Source: [Clostridium] clostridioforme AGR2157 (GTDB lineage Bacteria > Bacillota > Clostridia > Lachnospirales > Lachnospiraceae). From it: a stretch of DNA of 64,000 bases. The stretch lies in the NCBI RefSeq assembly GCF_000424325.1, contig NZ_AUJR01000031.1:1-64000 (forward strand), written 5' to 3'. This document shows, one piece after another, positions 8,519-16,703 of this stretch; the first letter of the stretch is position 1, and every line of letters begins with the position of its first letter. Below the pieces are notes generated by a model. It had not been told where the DNA came from, ran no database searches, and was given only the letters and a program-made list of their open reading frames with translations. The position numbers and the translations under genes are program-made.

Positions 8519-9370
8519 TTAAACCGCAGCACTTCTCACAGAGGACAAATACCCGTATCCTCCCGCCCATACCCCCGTAATCGTATTATCTTCGGTATCC
8601 AGATTAACGTATATTCTGGAAATGCTGTTTAGATTATGCCCCTGTTCAAAGATATACTGGTCTTGTTTTGATGCGTACTCGTATAAATAGCAGGCCAGCG
8701 CACAGTTGGAGGTGCCGGTGGCGGATTCCTCATCTATGCCGTAAAGCGGGGCAAAATTCCTGCATATGGCGGTCAGGCCCGTCTCTTTTGCAGGGGAGAA
8801 CGCATGGATGCCGATGCATTCTTTCTCCCGGCTTAGCCTGGTGATGGCGGCAAAATCAGGCGTCATCCTGCCCAGAATCTCAGGGTCCGTCACCGGAACC
8901 ATAATATCCCTTAATCCCGTGGACACAATTTGCACAGGTAAGGTATCGGCGATGCCGTCCGGATTAAAACATGCCTCCACATCCCCCTTATCCAGCTTTT
9001 CATAGAATTTCGGGGTATTCTGCTCCATGAAAATCAGGCCGTTTTCATCCGCACGTATTCTCAATATACCTGATTTTGTCTCAATGGTATACTCCTGTTT
9101 TTTAAGCATCCCTAAATGCCGCAGCACAGTAAAAGTCCCTATTGTGGCATGACCGCACAGAGGGACTTCCCCCTCAGAGGTAAAGTATTCTAACTTAAAA
9201 TCAGCCAGCTCTGAATCATCCACAAAGGCTGTCTCTGAATATCCCAGCAGAAAGGCTGTTTTTGTTTTTTCTGCTTCATTCAGGCGGGCCCGCTGCAGCA
9301 CCACGCCCGCCTTATTTCCGCCCCTGTTATCTTTGCTGAACGCACTCGCCACATAAACATCCATCGTCAT
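8519..9370 (-). CDS. PhzF-family isomerase/epimerase-like protein
   Basis: A 283-residue member of the PhzF (diaminopimelate epimerase-fold) family. The first half has the GGNKAGVV segment and the family signature GEVPLCGHATIGTFTVL. The second half has the matching SATGTSNCALACYL, as expected for the two-lobed fold. Members act on varied small acids and their substrates cannot be read from sequence. It is not evidence of phenazine synthesis here: no other phz gene is present. It lies between nrdD and bceR on the same strand. Confidence 0.88.
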   Translation of the reverse strand: MTMDVYVASAFSKDNRGGNKAGVVLQRARLNEAEKTKTAFLLGYSETAFVDDSELADFKLEYFTSEGEVPLCGHATIGTFTVLRHLGMLKKQEYTIETKSGILRIRADENGLIFMEQNTPKFYEKLDKGDVEACFNPDGIADTLPVQIVSTGLRDIMVPVTDPEILGRMTPDFAAITRLSREKECIGIHAFSPAKETGLTAICRNFAPLYGIDEESATGTSNCALACYLYEYASKQDQYIFEQGHNLNSISRIYVNLDTEDNTITGVWAGGYGYLSSVRSAAV

Positions 9371-9454
9371 TCGCAGTCTCTCCTGTCATAATGCAAAAAT
9401 ACGGCCAGTTTGCCGGAGGTAAATATAAGATCCACGGTTATGGAACCGTCATTC

Positions 9455-11521
9455 TCAGATACGGAACATAACCCTGTTTTTAAACTCCTGTGCCTTGCCG
9501 TCGTTCCAGTCATGGACCGGCCTGTAATAGCCCGCAATCCTGCTGTAAACATCTGCGGTGCCTTTGCATTTCGGACAAATCTCCTGTCTGCCGGGCAGAT
9601 AGCCGCAGGTCTGGCAGATGGTGTAAACAGGAGACAGTGTGAAGCAGGGGATATGGTGCTCTGTAATCATGCCGCGGAGCAGGTTCCTTGCTTTTTTCCA
9701 GTCCTCCAGTTCCTGCTCCATGTACACATGGAATACAGTGCCTGTGGTGTAAAGGGGCTGCAGGGAATCCTGGTTTATAAGCGCATCCTGCAATGTGCCG
9801 TCATAATCAGCCGGCAGCTTGGTGCTGTTTGTATAATAGGGCTTGTCCCCTTCGCGGCCGGCTGTCCGGATCCCGGGGAAACGCTCCCGGTCCAGTCTGG
9901 CGAAGCGGAAGGTAGCTGACTCTGCCGGCGTGGCTTCCAGGCCGTAGAGATTACCGTACTCTATCTGGTATCCAATCAGCTTTTCACGCATATGGTTCAG
10001 GACAGAGACAGCGAACTTCTTTGTCTCTTCGAATTCCAGGCCGGCCTTCAGCCACGGTGCATTGAGCCCTGCTTCATTCATGCCGATGACGCCGATGGAG
10101 GAAAAGTGATTGTCAAAATCAGTGAGGTAACAGGCCGTATAGGGATAAAGCCCATTCTTTAACAGGGTGGAGATCACCTTCCGCTTAATGCTCAGGGAAC
10201 GGGCAGCCAGGTCCATCATCTGGTCCAGCCGGGCATAAAACTCCTTCTCGTCCTTTGACTGGTACGCAATCCGGGGAAGATTGACCGTGACCACGCCAAC
10301 GGAACCTGTATGCTCCCCGTATCCGAAAAAGCCGCCTGCCTTTTTCCGCAGTACATGGAAGTCCGGCTGGATTCCATCATAAGAAGTCCTTACATCTTCC
10401 GGTTTCATGCCGTTTCCCTTGTAATTGATGAAATACGGGGTCCCGTAATGGGATGCAAGGGAAAACAATAACCGGTTTTGTTCGGTATCCGACCAGTCAT
10501 AATCCGCTCCTATCCCATAAGCCGGAATGGGATACTGGAATCCCAGGCCATTGGCATCGCCTTCCAGCATGGTTTCCATGAACGCCCTGTTCACCATGTC
10601 CATTTCATTCTGGCAGTCCCCGTATGTAAATTCCATTCTCCTGCCGCCCACAATGGCCTGTTCATCCGCCATGTCTCCTGGCACCTTCAGGTCCATGAAA
10701 ATGTGGGAAAATGGGGCCTGGGTACCCCAGCGGCTGGGGGTGTTGACTCCAAAGACAAATGCCTCCATGCATTTCTTCACCTTATCGTAGGACAGGTTAT
10801 CTGCCTTCACAAAGGGAGCCAGGTAGGTGTCAAAGGATGAGAATGACTGGGAGGCAGCCCACTCATTCTGCATGATTCCCAGAAAGTTTACCATCTGGTT
10901 GCAGAGGGTGGCCAAGTGCTTGGCCGGGGATGCGGTGATTTTCCCGGTGATGCCGCCCAGGCCGTCCAGCAGAAGCTTTCTGAGGGACCATCCGCAGCTG
11001 TAGCTGGTCAGCATGGATAAATCATGGATATGGATGTCACCGTTTACGTGGGCATCGGAAATCTCCCTGTCATACACTTCCGTAAGCCAGTAATTGGCAG
11101 TCACTGCGCCGGAATTGTTCAGAATCAGCCCGCCAACAGAATATGTGATGGTTGAATTTTCCTTGACGCGCCAGTCCTCCACCTTTACGTAGTTATCCAC
11201 CACATCCTTATAGTCCAGGATGGTCTTATCTAAATTCCTGATTTTCTCCCGCTGTTTTCGATACAGTATGTAGGCCTTGGCCACATCGGTGTATCCGGAT
11301 TCCTCCAGGACCTTTTCCACGCTGTCCTGGATATCCTCCACGCTAATCCGGCTGTCTTTTATCTTCTTCTGGAAATCAGAGGTGACCCGGAGCGACAATA
11401 GCTCAATAATATCAGCCGTATATGATTTACCTGTTGCTTTAAATGCCTTCTTGATAGCCAGCGTTATCTTATCCAATTGGAATTCCACGGTTTCCCCGTC
11501 CCTTTTAGCCACTAAAAGCAT
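9455..11521 (-). CDS. nrdD: Anaerobic ribonucleoside-triphosphate reductase (class III)
   Basis: A 688-residue glycyl-radical enzyme that makes dNTPs without oxygen. An N-terminal ATP-cone (about 1-95) gives allosteric control and a PFL-like barrel follows. The C-terminus has the zinc site CQTCGY ... CPKC and the glycyl-radical loop RIAGYYRPV, with the radical Gly at residue 664. GAGGAGGAG precedes the ATG and a TATAAT box (11579-11584) lies upstream. The activase NrdG that usually follows is not in this window; the next gene is phzF. Confidence 0.96.
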   Translation of the reverse strand: MLLVAKRDGETVEFQLDKITLAIKKAFKATGKSYTADIIELLSLRVTSDFQKKIKDSRISVEDIQDSVEKVLEESGYTDVAKAYILYRKQREKIRNLDKTILDYKDVVDNYVKVEDWRVKENSTITYSVGGLILNNSGAVTANYWLTEVYDREISDAHVNGDIHIHDLSMLTSYSCGWSLRKLLLDGLGGITGKITASPAKHLATLCNQMVNFLGIMQNEWAASQSFSSFDTYLAPFVKADNLSYDKVKKCMEAFVFGVNTPSRWGTQAPFSHIFMDLKVPGDMADEQAIVGGRRMEFTYGDCQNEMDMVNRAFMETMLEGDANGLGFQYPIPAYGIGADYDWSDTEQNRLLFSLASHYGTPYFINYKGNGMKPEDVRTSYDGIQPDFHVLRKKAGGFFGYGEHTGSVGVVTVNLPRIAYQSKDEKEFYARLDQMMDLAARSLSIKRKVISTLLKNGLYPYTACYLTDFDNHFSSIGVIGMNEAGLNAPWLKAGLEFEETKKFAVSVLNHMREKLIGYQIEYGNLYGLEATPAESATFRFARLDRERFPGIRTAGREGDKPYYTNSTKLPADYDGTLQDALINQDSLQPLYTTGTVFHVYMEQELEDWKKARNLLRGMITEHHIPCFTLSPVYTICQTCGYLPGRQEICPKCKGTADVYSRIAGYYRPVHDWNDGKAQEFKNRVMFRI

Positions 11522-11647
11522 GTTCTTGTCTCCTCCTCGTTAGGTGTGAATCACTGTCAGTATAAGCAGATTTATTCCATTATATCAAAGACATGGGCAT
11601 AAATACAGCATCATTTCATCAGAATGCTTTGCCTCCCATCCAGGCGT

Positions 11648-12871
11648 TTATTGGATGTCGCCAATGGCCTGAATCACCCCTTCCAGGGAAAACCATTTAT
11701 CCCATTCATATCCCGGCTTCTCAGAGGATCTGTCATAGACAGCCTGGAATGCCTGATTGTATTCTTCCTGAGTCATCATGACACCCTCCCAATCATATTG
11801 ATAGATGGGATTACCCTCATCATCAAACTGCACATTGGAGTTATCCTCTGCCCCATAATACCCGGATGCAATGGGAATCAGGCGGCCGGACTCCATGCTG
11901 TACACGATATCGTAGTAGCAATCCATATTTCCCTCAGAGTTGCACAGAAGATTTCCGCGTTCAATATAAGAGAAAGAGAGTCGGGACAGCTGCGTTTCAT
12001 CGGCAGCCCCGTCTGCAAAACTAACTATATTGCAGCCCGTTGCCTCGTCGATTCCGATTTCCACCAATTCCGGGATGGCATCGTCATTGATGTAAATTAA
12101 ATTATACCCCTGCCACTGACCGCTGTCCTGGGATTGGAGAAGGTCGATATAGGCCTGTTTCCAGCCGGATGCAGATACTTTGGTCCCGCCCTTTCCCGTG
12201 CCCAGAAATCCCAGGACAGACTGTATGGTCTTTTCGGCAAGGGCCGAGTTGGCGTTCTCTGACAGATTTCTCTCCAGGGTAAAGCTGCCGTCAGCCTTCC
12301 CGCTGTAGATTCTCACCTCAGGATAGCCGGTGCCTGTCTCCAGCCCGGAGGCCGGTGAGTAGCTGCATATTATGATGATATCATTGAAACCATCGTTGTT
12401 ATAGTCAGGAAAGGACACTGCCTCCACCTTATTAAACGTCTCATTGCTCCGTATGTTGTCCTCGTACACGCCGTCCAGAAGGCACACCGTTTTTCCGGCC
12501 TTCTTTATCTCAAACAGGACATCTGCAAGAGGATTTTGACGGCTGTCCGGTTCATAGGATGAAAATGTGACGCTGCCCAATGGCTCCAGTGTCACATCAA
12601 AAGTCTGCTCCTTAATCAGCAGATATCCGGCCGTCCCCTGGTCTGAATCAGCCGGGGCTCCGGTGCTGTCTCCCTGCTGCGCCGATGCCTGGTCAGGCCG
12701 GGAGCCCGTTTGCGTGTCAATCCTGATTTCCGGTTCTGCCTCAGTGTTTTGGGTTTCTGTCTGTTCCGGGGACTGCACCTGGGATGGTTCCTTGTGTCCG
12801 CAGGCAGTCAATGCGCCGCACAGCGCCATGCAGAGTAAGGATGTTGTCAGTTTGTTAGAGATATGCCTCAT
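11648..12871 (-). CDS. Acidic lipoprotein with FG-GAP/VCBS-like calcium loop
   Basis: A lipoprotein signal peptide with lipobox LTAC begins at an ATG (12871) that has AAGG upstream; an in-frame ATG at 12892 is possible. A low-complexity Gln/Thr/Glu linker follows. A first domain contains QTFDVTLEPLGSVTF and a DxNxDG loop (FPDYNNDGFND); a second domain resembles cell-surface DUF repeats. The first domain is clearly paralogous to that of the lipoprotein at 16704-17744. Likely tethered to the outer face of the membrane. Function unknown. Confidence 0.75.
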   Translation of the reverse strand: MRHISNKLTTSLLCMALCGALTACGHKEPSQVQSPEQTETQNTEAEPEIRIDTQTGSRPDQASAQQGDSTGAPADSDQGTAGYLLIKEQTFDVTLEPLGSVTFSSYEPDSRQNPLADVLFEIKKAGKTVCLLDGVYEDNIRSNETFNKVEAVSFPDYNNDGFNDIIIICSYSPASGLETGTGYPEVRIYSGKADGSFTLERNLSENANSALAEKTIQSVLGFLGTGKGGTKVSASGWKQAYIDLLQSQDSGQWQGYNLIYINDDAIPELVEIGIDEATGCNIVSFADGAADETQLSRLSFSYIERGNLLCNSEGNMDCYYDIVYSMESGRLIPIASGYYGAEDNSNVQFDDEGNPIYQYDWEGVMMTQEEYNQAFQAVYDRSSEKPGYEWDKWFSLEGVIQAIGDIQ

Positions 12872-13126
12872 GTTTTTTACCTTCGTTTTCATATGTGTTT
12901 TGGTTCGGTTTATAGGATTCAGTCAATATAGTTCAGTAAATAGAGTGTTTTCCATCCCGCTACAAGTAAGATTTGGTCCGGCGACCATTCTTCGTCTTCT
13001 TCATCCGCTGATTCTATGAATTGTAGGAAGACGTGACTCTGATGAATTATGTACTGCTTGGCGGAAATCAGATACTTAACTCTCCTGTTGCCGGATTCCA
13101 TTACAGAACTGAAATTACAGACAGCA

Positions 13127-14440
13127 TCATGGAGTCCATGATAGAAGGTGTTCCATTGCATTGGCGGACATATGATAGCATTCATTAATACTTCTCATAT
13201 CGTTGGCAATATTATAGACAAAAGGAGCTGTCCAGATGACTGCTGTCTCTTCCTTTTGATAGCATGATACAAACACATCCCCGCCTTCCCTCCTGTAAAC
13301 AGACAGTACTGCGTCAGGAGGGCCTGGCGGCGGTTCCTGGTCTGGAAGAAAGGTCCAGTTCCTGCCGGACATATCTGTAAATAACTGGTCCATCATCCAA
13401 TCGGACGTGGTATAAAAGTGATTTCGGTTTTTTAATTGTACATTCACCGTATCCCCGGATAGGCGGGAAATGCAAAGCCGGGAAATGCCCTCTGTCTCCA
13501 TCCAGTTTTTTTGTGACATATACCTAATGGTTTCCTGCCCGTCCCATTTTCCTGTTGCATTCCATGAATCAGTAAAGAAGGAATTATCATGGTCCAGGGT
13601 AACCGGACGTTCCGGTGTGCTGTACGCCAGTTCGCCCTGGTCAGTACTTACCAGCAAAAGACTGTTCTTTATGTAGTTCTCTGCCGTATCCATGAATGCT
13701 GCAAGGGCGTCTGCGTCTCCGAAAAAGCCTGTCCTGTCCTCCTGCTGAAGTGCAAAGTCTGCCGTGTGGGAATGTACCTCCACTGTCTTGTTATCCGGAC
13801 CTATATAAAAGACCCGGAGACTGTATGCGCCATATCCCTGGTTCATATAGGGGGAGTATTCCAGAAGATAATCTGCCCCGTATTCCCTGTAGAGGTACAG
13901 CATGGACCAGCCTGCATGAGCCAGACTGTAGTCGTGCTTCCAGATGACCGGGGAATCAGCGGATTCTCCTGCCAGTACCTTAAGGGAGGAATCTTGTCCT
14001 CCCGATGCTTGGAGATCAAGCAGTCCGGCAGTGATGCGTTCCGGTTCTCCATCATGGTTTATATCCGCAAAGAATATAACATCCGTATCAGTCCCGTACT
14101 CCATGGGATAGAGAGCTCCTGCGTCCATCAGCTGTTCCGGTTTTACTGTGATTTCAGGCAGTTTATGTGATAAGGCGGAAATTGCCCTGGTCTGAGCTTC
14201 TGTGTTATCATCCATTCTGGTTCCGGTTTCGTACCGGGGTTCTGACACTGTTTCCGGCGGCTGCATCTCTGACGGGTATTCCGTGCTCTCCGGCAGAGTG
14301 GGCTCACGCACCACGCTGCTGGCCGCTGTGGGAGATACTGCGCTGCTGCATCCGCAGAGCAGTGCAGTCACTGCAAGTATAGTCACTATCGTCCAAGGCC
14401 ATATCATCCCATGACGCATCCCCCAGAGTTTTCTCATCAT
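13127..14440 (-). CDS. Lipoprotein with FG-GAP-like domain
   Basis: The signal peptide runs from MMRKLWG through a hydrophobic stretch to lipobox LLCGC. The frame is open to an ATG at 14473, but AAAGGATGG sits just upstream of 14440. A Pro/Ser/Thr-rich linker is followed by a domain with VIFFADINHDGEPE, again a DxNxDG-type loop, then a long C-terminal region with no motif I recognise. The same gene order and shared style as the lipoprotein downstream suggest a related surface function. Product predicted outside the membrane. Confidence 0.7.
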   Translation of the reverse strand: MMRKLWGMRHGMIWPWTIVTILAVTALLCGCSSAVSPTAASSVVREPTLPESTEYPSEMQPPETVSEPRYETGTRMDDNTEAQTRAISALSHKLPEITVKPEQLMDAGALYPMEYGTDTDVIFFADINHDGEPERITAGLLDLQASGGQDSSLKVLAGESADSPVIWKHDYSLAHAGWSMLYLYREYGADYLLEYSPYMNQGYGAYSLRVFYIGPDNKTVEVHSHTADFALQQEDRTGFFGDADALAAFMDTAENYIKNSLLLVSTDQGELAYSTPERPVTLDHDNSFFTDSWNATGKWDGQETIRYMSQKNWMETEGISRLCISRLSGDTVNVQLKNRNHFYTTSDWMMDQLFTDMSGRNWTFLPDQEPPPGPPDAVLSVYRREGGDVFVSCYQKEETAVIWTAPFVYNIANDMRSINECYHMSANAMEHLLSWTP

Positions 14441-14629
14441 CCCACGTTCCATCCTTTCCCTGCGCTGTTCCATTTTATACTAAAAGTATACTATAAGTGC
14501 AGGAAGAGAACTCTTAATTTTCCCTTGCAAAATTCCTAATATCGACGATTCTACTTTTGCTGCCGGACTTTCTGCCCGAAAACATGCACATAATCAGGGG
14601 GATGAATAAAATACCGGACAGAAAAAAGG

Positions 14630-14682
14630 GAACCCCACAGCCCCAATGATGTAATACTACAATCACCGGCACTGCGGGGTTC
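14630..14682 (-). terminator. Intrinsic terminator of the hsp20 pair
   Basis: On the minus strand GAACCCCGCAG pairs with CTGTGGGGTTC (one GU) around a loop of about 31 nt, and CCTTTTTT follows. It lies right after the stop of the second hsp20 gene at 14701. Confidence 0.75.
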
Positions 14683-14700
14683 GGTTTTGTTGTGTCATGG

Positions 14701-15162
14701 TTATCCTTCAATGGAGATATATTTCTTCTCCTCTGCCAGGGACTTTGCTTCCTTCTTGGAAATGGACAGTCTCAGGATGCCGTGCTTGAATTCACCCTTT
14801 ATATCCTCTTCAGTCACATCCCCGCCCACATAGAAGCTTCTCTCGCAGGCACCGGCATAACGCTCCTGGCGGATATATCTGCCGCTGTTCTTCTCCTGCT
14901 CATCCTTATCCAATCCTTTGGCAGCGCAGATGGTCAAATATCCGTCCTTGAGGGATACCTTGATTTCGTCCTTCTTAAATCCCGGCAAATCCATTTCCAG
15001 CTCATATCCTGTATCTGTTTCACGGATGTCGGTTTTCATCAGGTTTTTGCCTCTGCGTCCATATAATTTCTTCTCCAGCTTCATCATATCCCTGTCGTCA
15101 AAAAATGGATCCCTGAAAAATTCATCAAACATATTTTCACCAAAAATACTGGGCATTAACAT
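14701..15162 (-). CDS. Small heat-shock protein Hsp20 (second of pair)
   Basis: A 153-residue alpha-crystallin-type holdase. The N-terminus MLMPSIFGEN is shared with the upstream copy. The alpha-crystallin domain (about 45-145) has GYELEMDLPGFKKDEIKV, YIRQERYAGACERSFYV and the closing GILRLSISKKE. Compared with its neighbour it carries about 14 extra basic residues after the N-terminal arm (KKLYGRRGKN). It binds unfolding proteins without ATP and hands them to DnaK/DnaJ. An 86-bp gap separates it from the first copy, and the terminator at 14630 closes the unit. Confidence 0.93.
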   Translation of the reverse strand: MLMPSIFGENMFDEFFRDPFFDDRDMMKLEKKLYGRRGKNLMKTDIRETDTGYELEMDLPGFKKDEIKVSLKDGYLTICAAKGLDKDEQEKNSGRYIRQERYAGACERSFYVGGDVTEEDIKGEFKHGILRLSISKKEAKSLAEEKKYISIEG

Positions 15163-15248
15163 ACATCATTCCTCCTTTGTTATCTGTGCGGCTCCCGGAG
15201 ACAGTTCCGGGAGCAATGTATGTTTAGGTCTGTCTGTCACATATCAGT

Positions 15249-15668
15249 TTAACCTTCGATTGCAATATACTTTTTCTCTTCCACGGCCGGTTTTGCTTCT
15301 TTCTTGGGAACCAGCATCTTCAGGGTGCCGTCCTCGAATTTGGCCTTGATGTCCTCCTGGGTCACTGCGTCACCTACATAGAAGCTTCTGCTGCAGGAAC
15401 CGACATAACGCTCCCTGCGGATGTAGGTTCCGTTGGAATCCTTCTCATCCTTGCTGGAATCTGTTGTGGCCTGTATGGTCAGATAGCCGTCCTTGAGCTC
15501 TGCCTTTACATCTTCTTTTTTGACACCGGGCATGTTCATGGTTATCTCATAGCCATTTTCAGTATCCTTGATATCGGTATTCAGCATATCGAATGTCTTG
15601 TGGCTGCCGAATGAGTAATCAAAAAAGTCATCCAATAAGTTTTCTCCAAAAATACTAGGCATCAACAT
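15249..15668 (-). CDS. Small heat-shock protein Hsp20 (first of pair)
   Basis: A 139-residue alpha-crystallin-family chaperone with the same MLMPSIFGEN start as the copy downstream. Domain marks are GYEITMNMPGVKKEDVKAEL, YIRRERYVGSCSRSFYV and TLKMLVPKKEAKP. It is preceded by AAAGGAGAG. It is the promoter-proximal gene after the CIRCE-controlled promoter at 15795-15837, with a 5' leader of about 120 nt containing a hairpin (ATGAAAT/ATTTCAT at 15742-15762). Confidence 0.94.
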   Translation of the reverse strand: MLMPSIFGENLLDDFFDYSFGSHKTFDMLNTDIKDTENGYEITMNMPGVKKEDVKAELKDGYLTIQATTDSSKDEKDSNGTYIRRERYVGSCSRSFYVGDAVTQEDIKAKFEDGTLKMLVPKKEAKPAVEEKKYIAIEG

Positions 15669-15794
15669 ATGTCATCTCTCCTTTATTTAATAATCTATGT
15701 GGTTGTTATATATTGTACTGGAACTGGATGGGAAGGAACTTATGAAATACATCTCATTTCATCTTTTTCTTACCTCCTCCTTTGTTCTACACGT

Positions 15795-15823
15795 AATATA
15801 ACACGCATTATTAGCAAAGTCAA
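15795..15823 (-). promoter_or_regulatory. SigA promoter of the hsp20 operon
   Basis: On the minus strand TTGACT (15818-15823) and TATATT (15795-15800) are exactly 17 bp apart. The -35 box lies inside the CIRCE element, so repressor binding would block polymerase. Confidence 0.85.
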
Positions 15824-15837
15824 GAGGTGAGTGCTAA
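15811..15837. promoter_or_regulatory. CIRCE-like operator (HrcA site)
   Basis: TTAGCAAAG, a 9-bp spacer and GAGTGCTAA match the CIRCE consensus TTAGCACTC-N9-GAGTGCTAA. The right half is perfect and the left half has 6 of 9 bases with the exact spacer length. HrcA normally represses groESL and dnaK operons through it; here it controls hsp20. Confidence 0.85.
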
Positions 15838-15926
15838 TTTCACACTTTTTTCACATTTTCATATTTTCCCGTACGTTTTCACATTTTGGGCTTGGCAGAT
15901 TCTGTGAATGATTTAAAACATTCCTC

Positions 15927-16103
15927 ATGGAATCTTTATATTTTCCCCATGATTTGGATATGGAATCTTTAAACCTTATGGTGCTACTATAATGTCATCC
16001 AAAGATGCGGATTTAACGTTTTATTTCCTGATCTTCCTTAAATCAGGCAAAAAACGTGAAATATTACAGGAAATCCAAAGATCTTACCATGGAAAAATCC
16101 ATG
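15927..16103 (+). promoter_or_regulatory. Promoter with spaced direct repeats and structured leader of the HPr-like gene
   Basis: A TATAAT box (15988-15993) has no good -35. A 12-bp direct repeat ATGGAATCTTTA occurs at 15927-15938 and 15960-15971, 33 bp apart (three helical turns), and the second copy covers the -35 region, as expected for an activator site. The leader of about 185 nt can fold into an extended hairpin (AACGTTTT and CCTGAT pairing with ATCAGG and AAAACGT, 16015-16057) and a second one, CATGGA-AAAA-TCCATG (16088-16103). ATCCAAAGAT also occurs twice in the leader. Confidence 0.45.
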
Positions 16104-16186
16104 CAGGGCTCCTATACTTATAATAACACCATATGACAAATCCGGCGGAAAACAGAAGCCGGTGATATGCAAAGGAGTGTAAGATT

Positions 16187-16420
16187 ATGACAAGTATGTT
16201 AGTTAAGTTTGAACAGCCGGAACAGGTGGTAGATTTTGTGAATACACTGAGCCATTATGACTGTGATGCAGATATTAAGTATGGCAGCCGTATGGTAGAC
16301 GCCAAGTCCGTTCTGGGAGTTCTTTACCTGGCGGTATCCCGCACAGTGGAGCTGATTCTTCACATTGATGAGGATGGCTCCAGGGATATAAAAAACAGAC
16401 TTGCGAAATTTGCGGTATAA
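16187..16420 (+). CDS. HPr-like protein lacking the catalytic histidine
   Basis: A 77-residue protein with the HPr fold order: a first strand (SMLVKF), a helix (PEQVVDFVNTLSHY), strands, and the conserved VDAKSVLGVLYLA segment, whose Ser41 matches regulatory Ser46 of HPr. The GLHARPA loop with His15 is missing, so it cannot carry phosphate in PTS transfer. It may be a regulatory HPr relative (Crh-like in principle). AAAGGAGTG is 8 nt before the ATG. It is one of very few plus-strand genes in this half, with its own promoter region and terminator. Confidence 0.8.
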   Translation: MTSMLVKFEQPEQVVDFVNTLSHYDCDADIKYGSRMVDAKSVLGVLYLAVSRTVELILHIDEDGSRDIKNRLAKFAV

Positions 16421-16436
16421 ACAGAACAGGATTCGG

Positions 16437-16470
16437 AAAAGCAGCCGGCTATATTTTGCCGGCTGCTTTT
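16437..16470. terminator. Bidirectional terminator between the HPr-like and 33-residue genes
   Basis: GCAGCCGGC (16441-16449) pairs perfectly with GCCGGCTGC (16458-16466) around an 8-nt loop. Four A precede and four T follow, so it can end transcripts from either side. Confidence 0.85.
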
Positions 16471-16472
16471 GA

Positions 16473-16574
16473 CTATCTGATTATGATTGTGATGGCGGCG
16501 GCGAACACGGCTGTATAGGCCAGTCCGAGAATTGCCAGACGCCAATATTCCTTTATGGTTTTAAATGATTTCAT
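16473..16574 (-). CDS. Predicted 33-residue single-helix membrane peptide
   Basis: A short frame from an ATG (16572-16574) to TAG (16473-16475). It encodes a basic N-terminus (MKSFKTIKEYWR) and one hydrophobic helix (LAILGLAYTAVFAAAITIII) ending in Arg. GGGAGGTG lies 8 nt upstream and a TATAAT box at 16609-16614. The bidirectional terminator at 16437-16470 follows directly. These features argue for a real gene. I recognise no family; it could be a small membrane regulator or a toxin-like peptide. Confidence 0.55.
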   Translation of the reverse strand: MKSFKTIKEYWRLAILGLAYTAVFAAAITIIIR

Positions 16575-16703
16575 ACCGCACACCTCCCGAATTTCATTTT
16601 GTGATTTCATTATATAAAATCTCTGTAAATTCTGAGAGGCGTATTTTGTAAATTCTTTGTAAAACAGTGTTTGGATATTAGGTTTTATCTTTTCAGCCCG
16701 CGG

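Noticed and set aside
8519-9370. PhzF as a sign of phenazine synthesis
   Set aside because: No other phz gene is present, and PhzF-fold proteins are common with unrelated roles.
9367-9552. 61-codon frame between nrdD and phzF
   Set aside because: It mostly reads the nrdD end in another frame and has no start signal. The remaining 85 bp is spacer.
12919-13185. 88-codon frame between two lipoproteins (or a shorter one from 13101)
   Set aside because: It overlaps the upstream lipoprotein end, lacks a ribosome site and resembles no family. A small gene is possible but unsupported.
14514-14711. 65-codon minus-strand frame after hsp20
   Set aside because: It is overlapped by the hsp20 terminator hairpin and the hsp20 end, and has no ribosome site.
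16360-16545. 61-codon frame antisense to the HPr-like gene
   Set aside because: It crosses a strong terminator and conflicts with the better-supported 33-residue gene.
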